Positions 1-11,450 of a stretch of 64,000 bases of DNA are shown one piece after another. The notes beneath the pieces are model-generated. The model saw nothing but the letters and a program-made list of their open reading frames with translations, was not told the DNA's origin and ran no database searches. A program made the position numbers and the translations under genes. Within the stretch, counting starts at the first letter, position 1. Each line of letters opens with the position of its first letter. Source of the DNA: Balanoglossus misakiensis (Eukaryota; Hemichordata); contig CM082591.2 in NCBI GenBank assembly GCA_040954595.2, positions 11,532,001-11,596,000 of the forward strand, given 5' to 3'.

Positions 1-309
1 CATTGTCACCCCCAATAAGGATATCATCTTGTTTCCAAACACATTTCTGGACACCTTGAAGGATACAATCCATCTTAGTCTGAAATATTTTTGGCGCAGA
101 CTTCACACCATATGGTAACTTTGTGTACGAGTACAGACCTTTATGAGTATTAATGGTCAAATACTTTCTACTTTCGTCATCAACTGACAATTGAGCATAA
201 GCATGTGTCAAATCCAAACGTGTGAATACTTTTGACCCCGACAGTTGAACATACAAATCTTGTGTAGTCGGTGAAGTACACTGCTCATCCTCAACTACTG
301 GATTAATAC
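1..309 (-). pseudogene. Gypsy A reverse transcriptase, 3' part (runs off the left edge)
   Basis: Reading the minus strand gives the core of a Ty3/gypsy reverse transcriptase. The seen segments are KVFTRLDLTHAYAQL (first catalytic Asp region), then GLYSYTKLPYGVKSAPKIFQ and QDDILIGG, the YxDD-type active site, here with Gln before the two Asp. The frame is open from about position 300 to the window edge. It continues the pol frame at 1594-2071, from which it is split by the foldback element at 310-1584. It resembles the K02A2.6-like gypsy polyproteins of invertebrates. The rest of pol lies outside the window. Inactive, because the insertion splits the enzyme between its substrate-binding and catalytic motifs. 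Confidence 0.85.
301..309. repeat. 9-bp target-site duplication, left copy
   Basis: GATTAATAC here is repeated exactly at 1585-1593, on the other side of the foldback element. It defines the insertion in the gypsy A pol frame. Confidence 0.85.
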
Positions 310-1584
310 AGGTGTTGGAAGTTTGTTACTTATTCCTTATTCGAATGTGAAGTTTGTTACTTATTCCTTATTCCTTATTCCTTATTCGGATTCTGAAGTC
401 TGTGACTTATTCCTTATTCAAAGCTTATTCCTTATTCGAAATCTGAAGTCTGTGACTTATTCCTTATTCGGATTCTGAAGTCTGTGACTTATTCCTTATT
501 CGGATTCTGAAGTCTGTGACTTTTTCCTTATTCGGATTCTGAAGTCTGTGACTTTTTCCTTATTCAAAGCTTATTCCTTATTCGAAATCTGAAGTCTGTG
601 ACTTATTCCTTATTCGGATTCTGAAGTCTGTGACTTATTCCTTATTCGGATTCTGAAGTCTGTGACTTTTTCCTTATTCAAAGCTTATTCCTTATTCGAA
701 ATCTGAAGTCTGTGACTTATTCCTTTTTCTGATTCTGAAGTCTGTGACTTTTTCCTTATTCAAAGCTTATTCCTTATTCGAAATCTGAAGTCTGTGACTT
801 CCTGAAGTCTGTGACTTATTCCTTATTCGAAATCTGAAGTTTCTGACTTATTCCTTATTCGCAATCTGACGTACGGAACGCGTGTTAAATATGCCTTAAG
901 TTTCAAGGCGCCCCAACTCACTGTGTACAGGTATGCGCTGTTATGCGGACGGTTTCAAGACACCCCCACTCCAACGCACGTAAACAAAAAAGAAAGATGG
1001 CTGCTCACTGAGACAACTGAGCGGTTTTCGATCGATTGTATCGGCATTTTTGGCGTTTTGAAAGCCAAGTAACATGCAACACAAGAACTAACGGAGATGT
1101 AAGATGTATAATAAAAAGGTTATTACGAAAATACTGCTAAGTATGCACTCAGAGGAATAAGGAATAAGTCAGTGTCAGACTTCAGAATCCGAATAAGGAA
1201 AAAGTCAGATTTCGAATAAGGAATAAGTCACAGACTTCAGCTTTGAATAAGGAATAAGTCACAGACTTCAGCTTTGAATAAGGAATAAGTCACAGACTTC
1301 AGAATCCGAATAAGGAATAAGTCACAGACTTCAGAAGCGAATAAGGTAAAAGTCAGATTTCGAATAAGGAATAAGTCACAGACTTCAGCTTTGAATAAGG
1401 AATAAGTCACAGACTTCAGCTTTGAATAAGGAATAAGGAATAAGTAACAAACTTCACATTCGAATAAGGAATAAGGAATAAGTAACAAACTTCACATTCG
1501 AATAAGGAATAAGGAATAAGTAACAAACTTCACATTCGAATAAGGAATAAGGAATAAGGAATAAGTAACAAACTTCACGAACCC
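310..1584. mobile_element. Foldback element with about 31-bp repeat arms, inserted in gypsy A
   Basis: The left arm (310-870) is a tandem array of about 31-bp units such as GAAGTCTGTGACTTATTCC. The right arm (about 1140-1584) holds the same units in inverse complement, GGAATAAGTCACAGACTTC. A unique centre (about 870-1140) contains no recognisable gene. The outer ends begin GTGTTGGAAGTTTGTTAC on the left and, read inversely, GTTCGTGAAGTTTGTTAC on the right. A 9-bp duplication flanks the element. Long arms built of short direct repeats with 9-bp duplications are typical of foldback elements related to the Mutator-like superfamily; that assignment is inference. No transposase is encoded, so it is non-autonomous. 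Short open frames in the arms come from the repeat and are not genes. Confidence 0.85.
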
Positions 1585-1593
1585 GATTAATAC
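1585..1593. repeat. 9-bp target-site duplication, right copy
   Basis: Exact copy of the GATTAATAC at 301-309. Confidence 0.85.
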
Positions 1594-2071
1594 TTACTTT
1601 ATAGTCACCACAAATTCTGACTGTTTTATCAGCTTTGGGCACCACTACAATTGGACTCGCCCACTCAGACTGATCAACTTTAACTATTACTCCATTTTTT
1701 TCCAGTTTTGCCAATTCTGTTTCGACTGCTCCACGAAGCGCATATGGAACTCGTCTTGGCTTGTGAAATACAGGTTTTGCACCCTCTTTGACACGAATAT
1801 GAGCTTTGTGCCCACGCATACCATCATAGCTATCAGTAAATATGTTACTGTGCTTACGAAGAATCAAATCAAGCCTGTCTTTTGTTTTGGCAGTCAAACA
1901 ATCACCAGCATTTCCTTTACTGATTGTTTGGGCAGTACACAGAAATATCTTACACCAATTTAATTTCAATTTCTGCAACCAATTTCTACCAAGCAGGGTT
2001 GGTTTACCTGGGTGGTCCACTATTATCAATGGCAAATCGACACACTGACCGTCATAACATACTGTGACCAA
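1594..2071 (-). pseudogene. Gypsy A pol: end of protease and start of reverse transcriptase
   Basis: Minus-strand frame with the end of a retropepsin (PTLLGRNWLQ), a linker, and the N-terminal reverse transcriptase motifs KPVFHKPRRVPYALR, LEKNGVIVKV, EWASPIVVVPKADKTVR and ICGDYKVSIN. The polypeptide then runs into the foldback element; the downstream part is at 1-309. It overlaps the gag/protease frame at 2026-2129 in the -1 frame. The switch falls in the middle of the protease, so it is more likely a mutation than a programmed frameshift. Family: K02A2.6-like Ty3/gypsy. Confidence 0.85.
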
Positions 2072-3129
2072 AATTTCAACCTCCCACAGACCGAAATCGG
2101 ATCTCCAGTATAGCTTTTCAGTCTTACCGAAGATTTCCTCAAGGGACTTTGACTGAATTTCTTGTTATACTCCGTTTTAGACATGATACTGTAGTCAGCT
2201 GCTGTGTCTACTTGCATTGACACGGACTTACCATTCATATCTAGGCTTACAAAATAGCCAGATTTTTCTCCACCTACATTCATATTGATGGAGGATACAA
2301 CATTATACACACATGAATCAGAGTCATCACTGTCTTCAACTGTTTCAGTGACTGACTTTACAGATTCAACCATAGGCCTTTTTTCACTTCTGACATTTCC
2401 CTTGGCCTTCACTTTACCTCTAGTTTTACAAAACTTTGCAAAGTGACCTTGTTTTGAACACTTGTGACATACTACATTTTTATGTGGACACTCTTTCGCA
2501 AAATGATTGTTTCCACATCTGAAACACTGTACAGTTTTAGAATGTTCACGTTTTACAACACTGTTTATAATAGTACTTTTGCTGTGAGAGTCTGATCTCA
2601 TCTGTTGCGACTGTTTCGTCGTCATTTCCATCGACGCAGCTGTTTGACATGCTTTCTCAAAGTTCAAGTTCTGCATGTTGAGTAATTTCTGTTGAATTCT
2701 CAAATCGAGCACCCCACACACAAGTCTGTCCCGTAATGCTCTATCGAGATAGTTGCCGAAATTACAGTGAATGGACATTTTCTTCAGTGCTAGAATATAG
2801 TCACTCACGGACTCTTCCGGTTTTTGATCCCTTTTCCAAAAGTGAAACGACTCACTTATCTCCAACGGAACTGGATTATAATGCTCAGTCAGGCAGGTTT
2901 CAATGTCCGCTAACGACTTGTCACGTGGTTTTATTGGCGCCAAAAGATTCACCAACACGGTGTGCACCTCAGCACCGATCTGAGTCAGAAATATAGCTTT
3001 CTTCCGCTCATCTGATTCAACATTGTTCGCCACGAAGAACATCTGCATTCTGTCGATGTACGAAATGAAGGTTTCCTTCGAACTTTCGAACGGTCCCACA
3101 CAACCAAGATACGTGCCGCCAGTAGCCAT
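2026..3129 (-). pseudogene. Gypsy A gag with two zinc knuckles and start of protease
   Basis: A 367-codon frame starting MATGGTYLGCVGPFESS, the usual start of K02A2.6-type gag. The first 170 residues form the capsid-like helical part (KPRDKSLADIETCLTEHY, then FHFWKRDQKPEESVSDYI). Two CCHC knuckles follow at about residues 200-235, CFRCGNNHFAKEC and CHKCSKQGHFAKFC, which bind element RNA. The retropepsin begins with VDTAADYSIMS, in which the usual DT/SG is DTA. The frame is lost about 100 bases before its stop, where the protease continues in the -1 frame. In an intact element it would package RNA in virus-like particles. The start codon is the first Met after the LTR and leader. Confidence 0.85.
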
Positions 3130-3508
3130 GACGAATTATGCAAAATTTTCTGGTCTACTGCCGTATCGTTGACTTGTACAATGTTATAACTTCTAAGTAC
3201 TTCGTTATCTGAAAGTTAGTTTTACAACTCACTGTTCAGTGAACTTCCGTCACATCAAATCTGACGAATCTAGAGTGCGTTTACGACTCAACGTCACCGT
3301 TTTCACCACATCCAATCTGGTTTACGTGACTGATGAAAGTGACCGCTACGTCCGATCTACGTCTTGTCTACGTGCTCACTTTCTGGCGCACTCCTCCCCT
3401 TTTTCGTTGAACTGAACTTCACCTGTCTTTCGCCGTTTTCCGTCTTTTCTTGTCGCTCGAACTAGTCTCTATAGTTAATGTTCACGAACGGGTCCTTCGA
3501 TTAGTCAC
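3130..3508 (-). other. Gypsy A 5' leader between primer-binding site and gag
   Basis: About 380 bases of untranslated leader. I see no other gene here. Confidence 0.6.
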
Positions 3509-3518
3509 CTCGTCGCCA
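3509..3518 (-). other. Gypsy A primer-binding site
   Basis: On the minus strand the sequence just downstream of the LTR is TGGCGACGAGG. This is complementary to the 3' end of tRNA-Ser(GCU), which ends CCTCGTCGCCA. The same site follows the LTR of gypsy C at 32165. Confidence 0.7.
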
Positions 3519-3520
3519 AT

Positions 3521-3663
3521 TTGTGATATATCTGGGATATATTCAGGGAGAGCACAAGAGGACACAGCAGACAGTTGTTCATTCAACTTCAGGGAGCCCT
3601 GTAGTACAGTTTATTACTACGCATGCGCACACTACGTCATCATGAATACATGCATATATTACA
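3521..3663 (-). repeat. Gypsy A 5' LTR (about 143 bp)
   Basis: Read on the minus strand it starts TGTAATATATGC and ends ATATATCACA next to the primer-binding site. It contains an AATAAA polyadenylation signal near 3610. The TG...CA ends, position and short length fit an LTR of Mag/K02A2.6-type elements. The second LTR is outside the window, so the borders are inferred. Confidence 0.6.
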
Positions 3664-5673
3664 AGTGGTAAGAACTCAAACACACTTGATGACCACGTTG
3701 GTGGTGTAGACCTGAAAATGTTGATAGACTCAGGCGCAACTAGCAACATTATTTATGAGCCAACCTGGGAGCAATTAAAGTGACAGCAGATCAGATGTGC
3801 ATCACAGGCCAACACATACGGACGAAAACTGTACCCATACGGATCCAACCAACCCCTAACCGTCAAGGGCAGTTTCACATGTGAAGTAAAGGTGGGCAGA
3901 AACGTCACCAATGCTGAATTCCTAGTCATCAAAGGCAAAGGCATACCTTTACTCGGCAAGGACACATCAACAAAATTGGGTGTACTGAAAATTGGTATTG
4001 GTGCACACATCGCAGCAGTAACAGACATGGCCAACCGCTTACAGCGACAGTACCCAGATGTCTTTACTGGTGTAGGCAAGCTCAACACGAAGCAAATAAA
4101 ACTTCACATCAACCCCTCCGTAGAACCTGTAGCACACCCCCTGAGGCGAACACCATTCAACTTGAGAGAAAAGGTAGAGGCGAAAATAAAAGAGCTACTG
4201 GATTTGGACATAATTGAACCAGTAGACGGGCCGACACCATGGGTCAACCCAGTCGTCGTAGTGCCAAAATCAGGAGGTGACATCAGACTATGCATTGACA
4301 TGCGCAGAGCAAATGAAGCGATCATACGCGGCAGACACCCTATCCCTACCGTAGATGAGCTGTTACAGAACATGAACGGTTCCAAAGTGTTCAGCAAACT
4401 AGACTTAAAGTGGGGTTACCACCAGTTGGAGCTGACGCCAGAATCCCGTGAGATCACAACATTCACCACACACGCCGGACTGTATCGTTACAAGCGATTG
4501 CTATTTGGTGTAAGTTCAGCGAGTGAACAGTATCAACACGAAATTGCGACAGCCCTGGCAGGCATTGATGGTGTAGAGAACATATCTGATGATGTCATAG
4601 TACATGGGTGTGACCAGGAAACACATGACCGCAGTTTACTTGCAGTCATAACCCAATTACGCGATTGTGGTCTAACACTGAACCGTGAAAAGTGTCAATT
4701 CAACATGGATGAGCTTGTTTTCATGGGAATACTACTGTCACAGAAGGGCAAAGGACCAACCCAAGACAGAGTTAGAGCCGTATTGGAGGCCAGAGAACCG
4801 AAAGATGTATCTGAAGTCAGAAGCTTCATGGGCATGGTTAGCTACAGTAGCCGATTTATACCAGGCTTTGCAACCATCTCAGAACCGCTGAGGAGAATCA
4901 CTAGAAAGAACGTGCCATTTCATTTCAGTCCAGAACAGAAATCAGCATTTGCAGAGCTGAAGGCGAGTTTAGCCAAAGCAACAACCCTAGCCTACTTTGA
5001 CAAGAACGCTCCGACGAAAGTGATTGCTGATGCCAGTCCCGTAGGACTAGGTGCAGTGCTAGTGCAGGAGCAGAACAAAATGCTAGTTCCAGTTTGTTAT
5101 GCAAGCCGTAGCCTCACTGATTGTGAGCGGAGATACTCGCAGACTGAACGTGAAGCATTAGCTCTTGTTTGGGCATGTGAGAGGTTCCATGCATACATAT
5201 ATGGCATGAACTTTGATTTGGTGACAGATCATCGACCTTTGCAGGCTATCTATAGTCCCCGTTCCAGACCATGTGCTCGCATAGAACGATGGGTCTTACG
5301 TCTTCAACCGTATACTTTCAGAGTGGTATACATACCAGGTCCACAAAACATAGCCGACCCACTCTCACGACTGTTAGGTGATGAGAAGACTGAGACGAAA
5401 CACACACACGAAGCCGAAGAATACGTACGCTTCGTCGCGATCAACGCCACACCCCGAGCGCTATCTACACGTGAGATAGAGGATGCATCCGCAAAAGACA
5501 GCGAGATGGCAGAACTGAGGGTCGCCATAGAAACCGGTAAATTCGACAAATGTAGACAATATGCACCCATAGCCGGACAATTGTGCGTGATTGGACAGCT
5601 AGTCCTGAGGCCACATGCATTGCTTTGGCACATGAAGGGCACCTTGGCATTGTGGGTACCAAACAGAACCTGA
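3664..5673 (+). pseudogene. Gypsy B pol: protease, reverse transcriptase, RNase H, start of integrase
   Basis: The frame begins in a retropepsin (LKMLIDSGATSNIIY, intact DSG), is cut by a TGA near 3780, and is then open for 593 codons from 3892. Reverse transcriptase motifs follow in order: WVNPVVVVPKSGGDIRLCID, FSKLDLKWGYHQLEL (first catalytic Asp), LLFGVSSASEQYQ, and ISDDVIVHG (YxDD with Ser). RNase H follows with VIADASPVGLGAVLVQ, QTEREALALVWACERFHAY and LVTDHRPLQAI, so its Asp, Glu and Asp are present. No gag is found upstream; the element abuts the gypsy A LTR at 3663 and looks 5'-truncated. A frameshift around 5600-5670 separates the integrase, which continues at 5583-6776. Confidence 0.9.
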
Positions 5674-6776
5674 GAAGCAAGATATGGTGGCCAGGCATGG
5701 ACAAGGTTGCCGAGAAATTCTGCAGATCTTGTCATGGTTGCCAATTGGTAGCAAGACCAGATCCACCTGAACCCATACAACCCACAACATTACCAGATGG
5801 TCCCTGGCAAGATGTTGCGACCGATTTGTTAGGTCCATTGCCATCCGGACAATCCATATAAGTCGTCGTCGATTACTATAGTCGATACTATGAGTATGCG
5901 ATCCTGACATCCACAACTGCGGAGAAAGTGATAGACAGCTTGGAAGAGATATTCAGTCGACACGGACTCCCAGTGACGATCAAGTCTGACAACGGTCCAC
6001 AGTTCCGATCCGAAGAGTTCCAGAAATACTGTGACCACAACAGCATCACACACCTTAGTGTTACAGCAAGGTGGGCTCAAGCTAACGGCGAAGTAGAACG
6101 CCAGAACAGATCATTGATGAAGAGGATCCGTATCGCTCAGGCTGAAGGGCTAGATTGGAAACGAGAACTGAGAAGATACGTGACCAAATACAGAGGCATA
6201 GATCATGCTACTACAGGCAAAAGCCCAGCCGAACTCCTATTCAGACGCAAGATAAGAGGGAAATTGCCAGAATTCAACGCAGAGCGTCACAACGACATAG
6301 ATGTACGTGACAGAGATGCCGAACAGAAAGGAAAAGCAAAGATGTATGCAGATGAAAGAAGGAATGCGCGATATTCTGAAGTGCAAGTTGGAGATAAAAT
6401 TCTAGTTGAGCAGCAGAAGACAAACAAATTGTCAACTCCATTTAACCCGGAGCCGTATACTGTTGTCAACAAAACTGGGAATAGCATCATAGTTGAGTCC
6501 CCGAGAGGTGTTCAATATTCTAGGAATACCACACACATCAAGAAATACATCACTGACACCGTGACACCGGAGCAGGAGACCAAGCCAGCATTTCCAGACC
6601 AACAGCCAGCACAACAAGAATCGCCACCTGCTATATCACCCTGTGATCAGTCTTTGCAGAATCATCAGCGTGAAAGTCCACAGACTCCGACAGATTCACC
6701 TATGACTAGTAGTGGCAGACCACAAAGGTCCAGGCAACTGCCATCAAAATATTCAGATTTTCTTGTTAGCTATTAG
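5583..6776 (+). pseudogene. Gypsy B integrase
   Basis: Continues pol of gypsy B in another frame. The zinc-binding end reads HEGHLGIVGTKQNLR followed by CRSCHGC. The catalytic core has the three acidic residues in ATDLLGPLP, IKSDNGPQFRSEEF and ANGEVERQNRS (D,D,E pattern). A TAA near 5859-5861 falls between the first and second catalytic Asp, in GQSI*VVVDYYSRYYEY. The rest is open from 5928 to the TAG at 6774. The C-terminus ends in a Pro/Ser/Gln-rich tail without a chromodomain. With the stop and the upstream frameshift the copy is dead. Confidence 0.88.
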
Positions 6777-7022
6777 CTTTGACCCTGAATATTGACATTG
6801 AAACTTGTCAATAGTTTATTGTTGTTTTCAGATATGCGCGGAACTCTGATATAAGGAAAATACATACCGCGGACACTTTCATGTTTATGCATTGTTGGAC
6901 ATGCATTCGTTTCACATTTTGCAGTTGATTGTTTATAAACTTTGAATTGAGCATTTTCGTGAACACTTGACATTCCATGGATACATTAGTAGCCTGAAGA
7001 GCTATTCCAAGAAAAGGAGGGA
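6777..7022 (+). other. Gypsy B 3' untranslated region and polypurine tract
   Basis: No reading frame of interest. It ends in the purine run AAGAAAAGGAGGGA (7009-7022), the plus-strand primer placed directly before the 3' LTR. Confidence 0.65.
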
Positions 7023-7261
7023 TGTAGTGTATCAGATGTATTCTGATCCCCCCTGTATTGACTTTGGTATATTCCAGACGCATGGCAGTATGGGACATAT
7101 AGCCTCGTTCCGATACTCTCTCTGGTACTTGTAGTTCTCCTTGTGTGCAAGCAATAAATACCTGTTCGTGTTCATGATTCAATTCGGAGTGTCCTCTAAT
7201 TTACGAAGTAAGAGCGACCGACACGTATCAACATATATATCGTGAGAAGCGGTATATAACA
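7023..7261 (+). repeat. Gypsy B 3' LTR
   Basis: It begins TGTAGTGTATCAG straight after the polypurine tract. It contains AATAAA at 7153-7158 and probably ends ...TATAACA at 7261, where LINE sequence starts. No matching 5' LTR is seen near 3.66 kb, in line with a truncated copy. The right border is inferred from the junction. Confidence 0.6.
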
Positions 7262-8507
7262 CATTTAAGATTACTGCTGATGGTGATACCTAAGTAAGGG
7301 TTGTCAGTGACATTTTCCAGTACATGGTCATTCAGAAGATATTTGTGTTGAAGTGGAGATTTACTTCTGGTTATGGACATTAGGTAACATTTGGTTGCAT
7401 TAAATCTCATTCCCCACTTTTCAGCCCAGTTTTCGAGAGATGTAAGATCCTGTTGTAGTTTTAGCTGGTCATCCGGTGTTTTGATAGGTCTGTAGAGTAG
7501 GCAGTCATCCGCAAAGAGTCTGACTTGTGATAATACACATTTGGGGAGGTCATTGATGTGGCATAGGAACAGGAGTGGTCCGAGTACTGTCCCCTGTGGT
7601 ACTCCAGAATCTACTTTGCAGGAATTTGATGTTTGACCCTCAATGACGACTTGTTGTGTTCGATTTGTCACAAATGATGAAATCCACTTCTGAATGTTTC
7701 CTCTTATTCCATAATGGTCCAGCTTGTGTAGCAATTTTCTGTGAGGTACTGTGTCGAACGCCTTACTGAAGTCTAGAATAGCCAGGTCTGTTTGTACTTT
7801 TTTGTCGAAGGTTGATATGATATCATGCATGGTGATTACTAGTTGGCTTTCACATGAGTGACCACTTCGGAAGCCGTGTTGTAAGGGTGATAGGATTTTA
7901 TGGAGTTCCAGATGGTTTAGTATGTGTCGACAGATAATGTGTTCTAATAATTTGCAGCATACACATGTTAATGAGACAGGCCCGTAATTACTGGCAATGT
8001 GTTTGTTTCCTTTTTTAAAGACAGGGGAAATGTTCGCGTTTCTCCAATCCATTGGTAATGTACCGGTATCAAGACTGAGTTGGAACAATTTTGTGATGAC
8101 TGGTGCTAGCTCTGATGCACAAGTTTTCAATATGAAGTTTGGTATATCATCTGGACCACATGCTTTGCTGATGTTTACTTGTTTCAGCAGTTTCTCAACA
8201 CCTTGAACGCTGAGATTAATGTCATTGATAGGTGGATGGTTGTTCTGTGACATTGGTGGCATTGGTTCATCTGGGTTATCTTTGGTGAATACTGATTTGA
8301 ACTGTTTATTAAGTAGATTGGCTTTTACCTTGCTATCCTGGTGCAAAATCCCTCTTTCCTTGATGCTAGCTATTCCGATGTTATCCTTCCTTTTAGCTTT
8401 TATATATTTCCAAAAGCTTTTGTTGTTACCTTCTACCATTGATTTCTCCATGATGTTGTTTACATATTCCCAATGTGCATGTCTTATGTTCTTTTGAGTT
8501 CGTCGTT
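7262..8507 (-). pseudogene. LINE reverse transcriptase fragment (jockey/CR1-like)
   Basis: About 410 codons of a non-LTR reverse transcriptase. Seen motifs: SKACGPDDIPNFILK, LEHIICRHILNHL, QHGFRSGHSCESQL, LDFSKAFDTVPH (first catalytic Asp), SGVPQGTVLGPLLFL and VRLFADDCLLY (FADD active site). The endonuclease domain is missing at the 5' side, where the fragment joins the RNase H of gypsy E near 8508. The 3' side is lost after PYLGITISSNLK, where it meets the gypsy B LTR at 7261. The frame is nearly intact inside these limits, with SNYGPVSL where the family usually has a YRPISL-type motif. Insertion into gypsy E and truncation by gypsy B give a relative order of events. Confidence 0.88.
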
Positions 8508-10172
8508 TGTGTTCTGTAGTACTACTGGTTTCTGTAGATCATAGTACTGCAAGACTGGGGCTGCAGCTATCAGTTGTTTGGCTTTCTTGAAAGCTGCTTC
8601 CTGGGTTTCCGACCAGCAAAATGGTACTCCATTCTGAGTTAGCATTGTGAGTGGCCGTATTGTTGCGCTCAGATTGTCACAATACGGTGAGAGGTAGTTT
8701 ATCATGCCGATGAACCGGAGCAGGCCTGCTTTGTCTTGAGGGCTCGGCATGTCGATGATCGCTGCTACTTTGTCTGGATCGGGTTTCATCCCTTTGTCGG
8801 TTATGATGTTGCCAACAAATTTTATCTCTCTACGTTTGAATTTGAGTTTGTCCGGATTGAACTTTATATTTCTTTGTATGGCTCGTTCCATGAGTGCCAC
8901 AAAGCGGCGGTCGTGGTCTCGTTTAGCTTCTTCATATGTCTCTCCTTCTCCAAACACAAGGAGGTCGTCTGCTACAATGAGAAGAATTCCTTCAAGGCCT
9001 TCTATGGCTGTCATGAGTCTCATCTGGAATTCTTCTGATGCACTTGTGATACCAAATGGCAAGCCAAGCCATCTGTATCGTCCGTAGGATGTGTGCATTG
9101 TGGTCATCATGGAGGACTCTTTATCGAGAGGGATGTGTAGGAATCCTTCACGTACATCAATGATGGAGAAGCATTTGGCATTGCACAGTTTGTGTAGCTT
9201 CTCATTCAGCGTTGGCATCTGGTATATGGGTCGTAGAATTGCTTTGTTGACTGTTTGACTTGGGTCAATACACACCCTGAACTTGTTTGGAGACTCGCGT
9301 ATTAAGATGTTGGAACACCAGGGGGTAGGTACATCAACTTTTTCCAATATTCCCTCTTCCACATATTTATCTAGAGCAGCTTTTTCCTTTTCTCGTTTGG
9401 CAATAGGTACCCTGTGAATAGGCACCTGAATCTGGGATACATCTTGTTTGACCTTGAAGTGCACTGGGGGACCAAGCTCACCTATGTTTTTAAAGTTTTC
9501 TGGATATTCTCTGATGATGTCCTCCTTCGTGAGCTGGCCCGGTGGGGGCAAATGTCGTTCTGCTGACACGCTAACTGGACGTGATGGTTGTGGTTTGGGT
9601 TGGCATTGAGAGGGCGTGTTGTTGTGTTGTGCTTCGACATGGTTACAGGTCATAGGCGAAGTTGCGGGGGTCAGCTTGTTATGAGGTTTCTGCATTCTGT
9701 AGCCAGGTGATTCACTTGGTTCTGCTTCAGTTACGTTGTATATTGTCTTTGAAAGGGAGAAAACTTCATCAGCCTGAATCTTGACCAGCCCAAGTTTTTC
9801 ACAGTCTTGTCCTGACAGCAGGGCAGGTTTGTCTCCCGTCACACTGTATGGTAAAACCTGGAAGGATAGTGTTTCGTATCTGTCCTTCCTTTCACATATC
9901 AGGTCAACTTGACCTATGGGCTTCAATGGCCTTGTGTTTTCATATGGATATAGCAGATATGGGGAACGTGAAATTGCTGTCTCTGGGAGTGATGTCTGAA
10001 GTGTTCGATCAGATATTGTGTTGCATGTGGCGGCAGTGTCAATCTGAAATTTGACTGGTGTGAATCGTGTACCGCTGTTTGACATTTTCAGATTCACATA
10101 GTACCTCTTTCCCCTGGAGGTTGTGTTCACATTGTAGATTTCTGATGCAAGGGAATATACATTTTGTTGTGG
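8508..10172 (-). pseudogene. Gypsy E pol: protease and reverse transcriptase, cut in RNase H
   Basis: Open for over 540 codons. Protease: VKFQIDTAATCNTIS (DTA instead of DS/TG). Reverse transcriptase: PTPWCSNILIRESPNKFRVC, FSIIDVREGFLHIPL (first catalytic Asp), LPFGITSASEEFQ, and LLIVADDLLVFGEG (VADD at the active site). RNase H has only begun (LQYYDLQKPVVLQ) when LINE sequence takes over near 8508. The frame is the same as that of gag, separated only by a TAG at 10173-10175, with no other stop before NVNTTSRGKRYYVN. This suggests expression by stop-codon readthrough in the intact element. Confidence 0.88.
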
Positions 10173-11175
10173 CTATTCACTTTGGTACTCGTCGGTAAAC
10201 GGTGCGTCCGACTGTGTCTCCCATGACTGGAGTTGGTTGACCACTTGAGTGCGCTGTTCTCTGGTGTTGCCCTGTTGAGGTCTCCCACTGTTTTGGTTCA
10301 TGAAGTTGGTTGAGGTCGGTGTTCTTGGCGCCTGGTTGGTGCGCTGCTGTGCGCGAGCAGGACGGGTTTCTGTTTCCAGGCATACTCTAGCGAAGTGATC
10401 GTTTCCCCCACATCTTGTGCATTTCTTGCGTGTGGCGGGGCAAATTTTCCATGGATGGCTGCCACGTCGGTCTCCGCACCAGTGGCACATCCCTGGTTCT
10501 CGTTTCAGTCTCATATCACGGTGTTTGGTCCAATTTACCTGTTCCTCGATTCCTCTTGAAGTGTCAACAATTAGTTTGTTTGCCCTTTTGGCGGCCTCAA
10601 GTGCTTTGGCATCAGCAACAACATTGGATATTGATTTATTCGAGCCATCTGCTTTTAAATTCGTTTTGAGTAGCTCCGTACGGATGGCGCTGTCATGTAG
10701 ACCGAACACGAATTTATCTCTGCACATCTCATCTGCTAGGCCTTCGAACTCACACATGCTGCCTGCTTGTCGTACTTTTACTTCCCAGTCTTGTACTGAG
10801 TCATGAGAATTTTGGCTCGAGTTCCAAAATTTGAATCTATCAGCTAGTCATGAGGGAGCTCCAGGCCGAACCGGTATAATGGGTGCGGAGCTTTTCCATC
10901 CATATCCAGGGTTTGAGTTTATCAGTGGCGGGTATCTGGGGTTCGATTGTGTAGCGTATTACCTGTAGGGCTTCATCGGGCATGGCTGACCTCAGTGCAG
11001 CTATCTCGAGTTGGGGCTTCTTATAGTATTCCGACTGTTCATTGTATTGGTCCTTTGTAAGGTCCCGATAGTCAGCTTGTACGCAGTAGTCATTAAATCA
11101 GAGCTCAAAGTTCTTGAAGTTCTCGGATATGTTGCCGAGTAGTTTCAGCTCTGGCCGTTTCAAGTTAGAAGTCAT
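10173..11175 (-). pseudogene. Gypsy E gag with zinc knuckles
   Basis: Begins MTSNLKRPELKLLGNISENF at 11175 and reaches the TAG at 10173. Capsid-like helices (AALRSAMPDEALQVIRYTI, RDKFVFGLHDSAIRTELLK) are followed by CHWCGDRRGSHPWKIC and the CCHC knuckle CTRCGGNDHFARVC, then a Gln/Asn/Pro-rich tail. It is damaged by an in-frame TGA after NFKNFEL (about 11100) and a frameshift near 10850. The start is the first Met after the primer-binding site. Confidence 0.8.
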
Positions 11176-11255
11176 GCTGGAATTTGTTGATCGGACGGTG
11201 GGGTCTGTTTTCGCTTGTACTCACAGTTGGGGGTTGTCTGTTTGGTTCGGTGAAT

Positions 11256-11271
11256 CCCACTTCTGACACCA
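11256..11271 (-). other. Gypsy E primer-binding site
   Basis: On the minus strand TGGTGTCAGAAGTGGG follows the LTR. It is complementary to the 3' end of tRNA-Leu (ending CCCACTTCTGACACCA), a common gypsy primer. Confidence 0.75.
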
Positions 11272-11272
11272 A

Positions 11273-11450
11273 GTTTCCTGCTCACTGCGGGGTGACACAA
11301 CTCACGGGACGACCGTAGTGTGATTGTATTGCTTTATTCAACGGGCTACATGTGCATGGGCGGGACGCCATTACAATCAGGATTGCACCCTGCTTAACAT
11401 AACCGGAAGTCACATAGAAGTAGTAACTAGAGGGCGCTAGACTGCCAACA
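11273..11450 (-). repeat. Gypsy E 5' LTR
   Basis: Read on the minus strand it starts TGTTGGCAGTCTAGCGC and ends next to the primer-binding site. An AATAAA signal lies near 11335. The second LTR was lost with the 3' half of the element, so the borders are inferred. Confidence 0.6.

Noticed and set aside
310-1584. Apparent repeat-spacer array
   Set aside because: Imperfect 31-bp tandem units in inverse arms with a 9-bp target duplication; a transposon.
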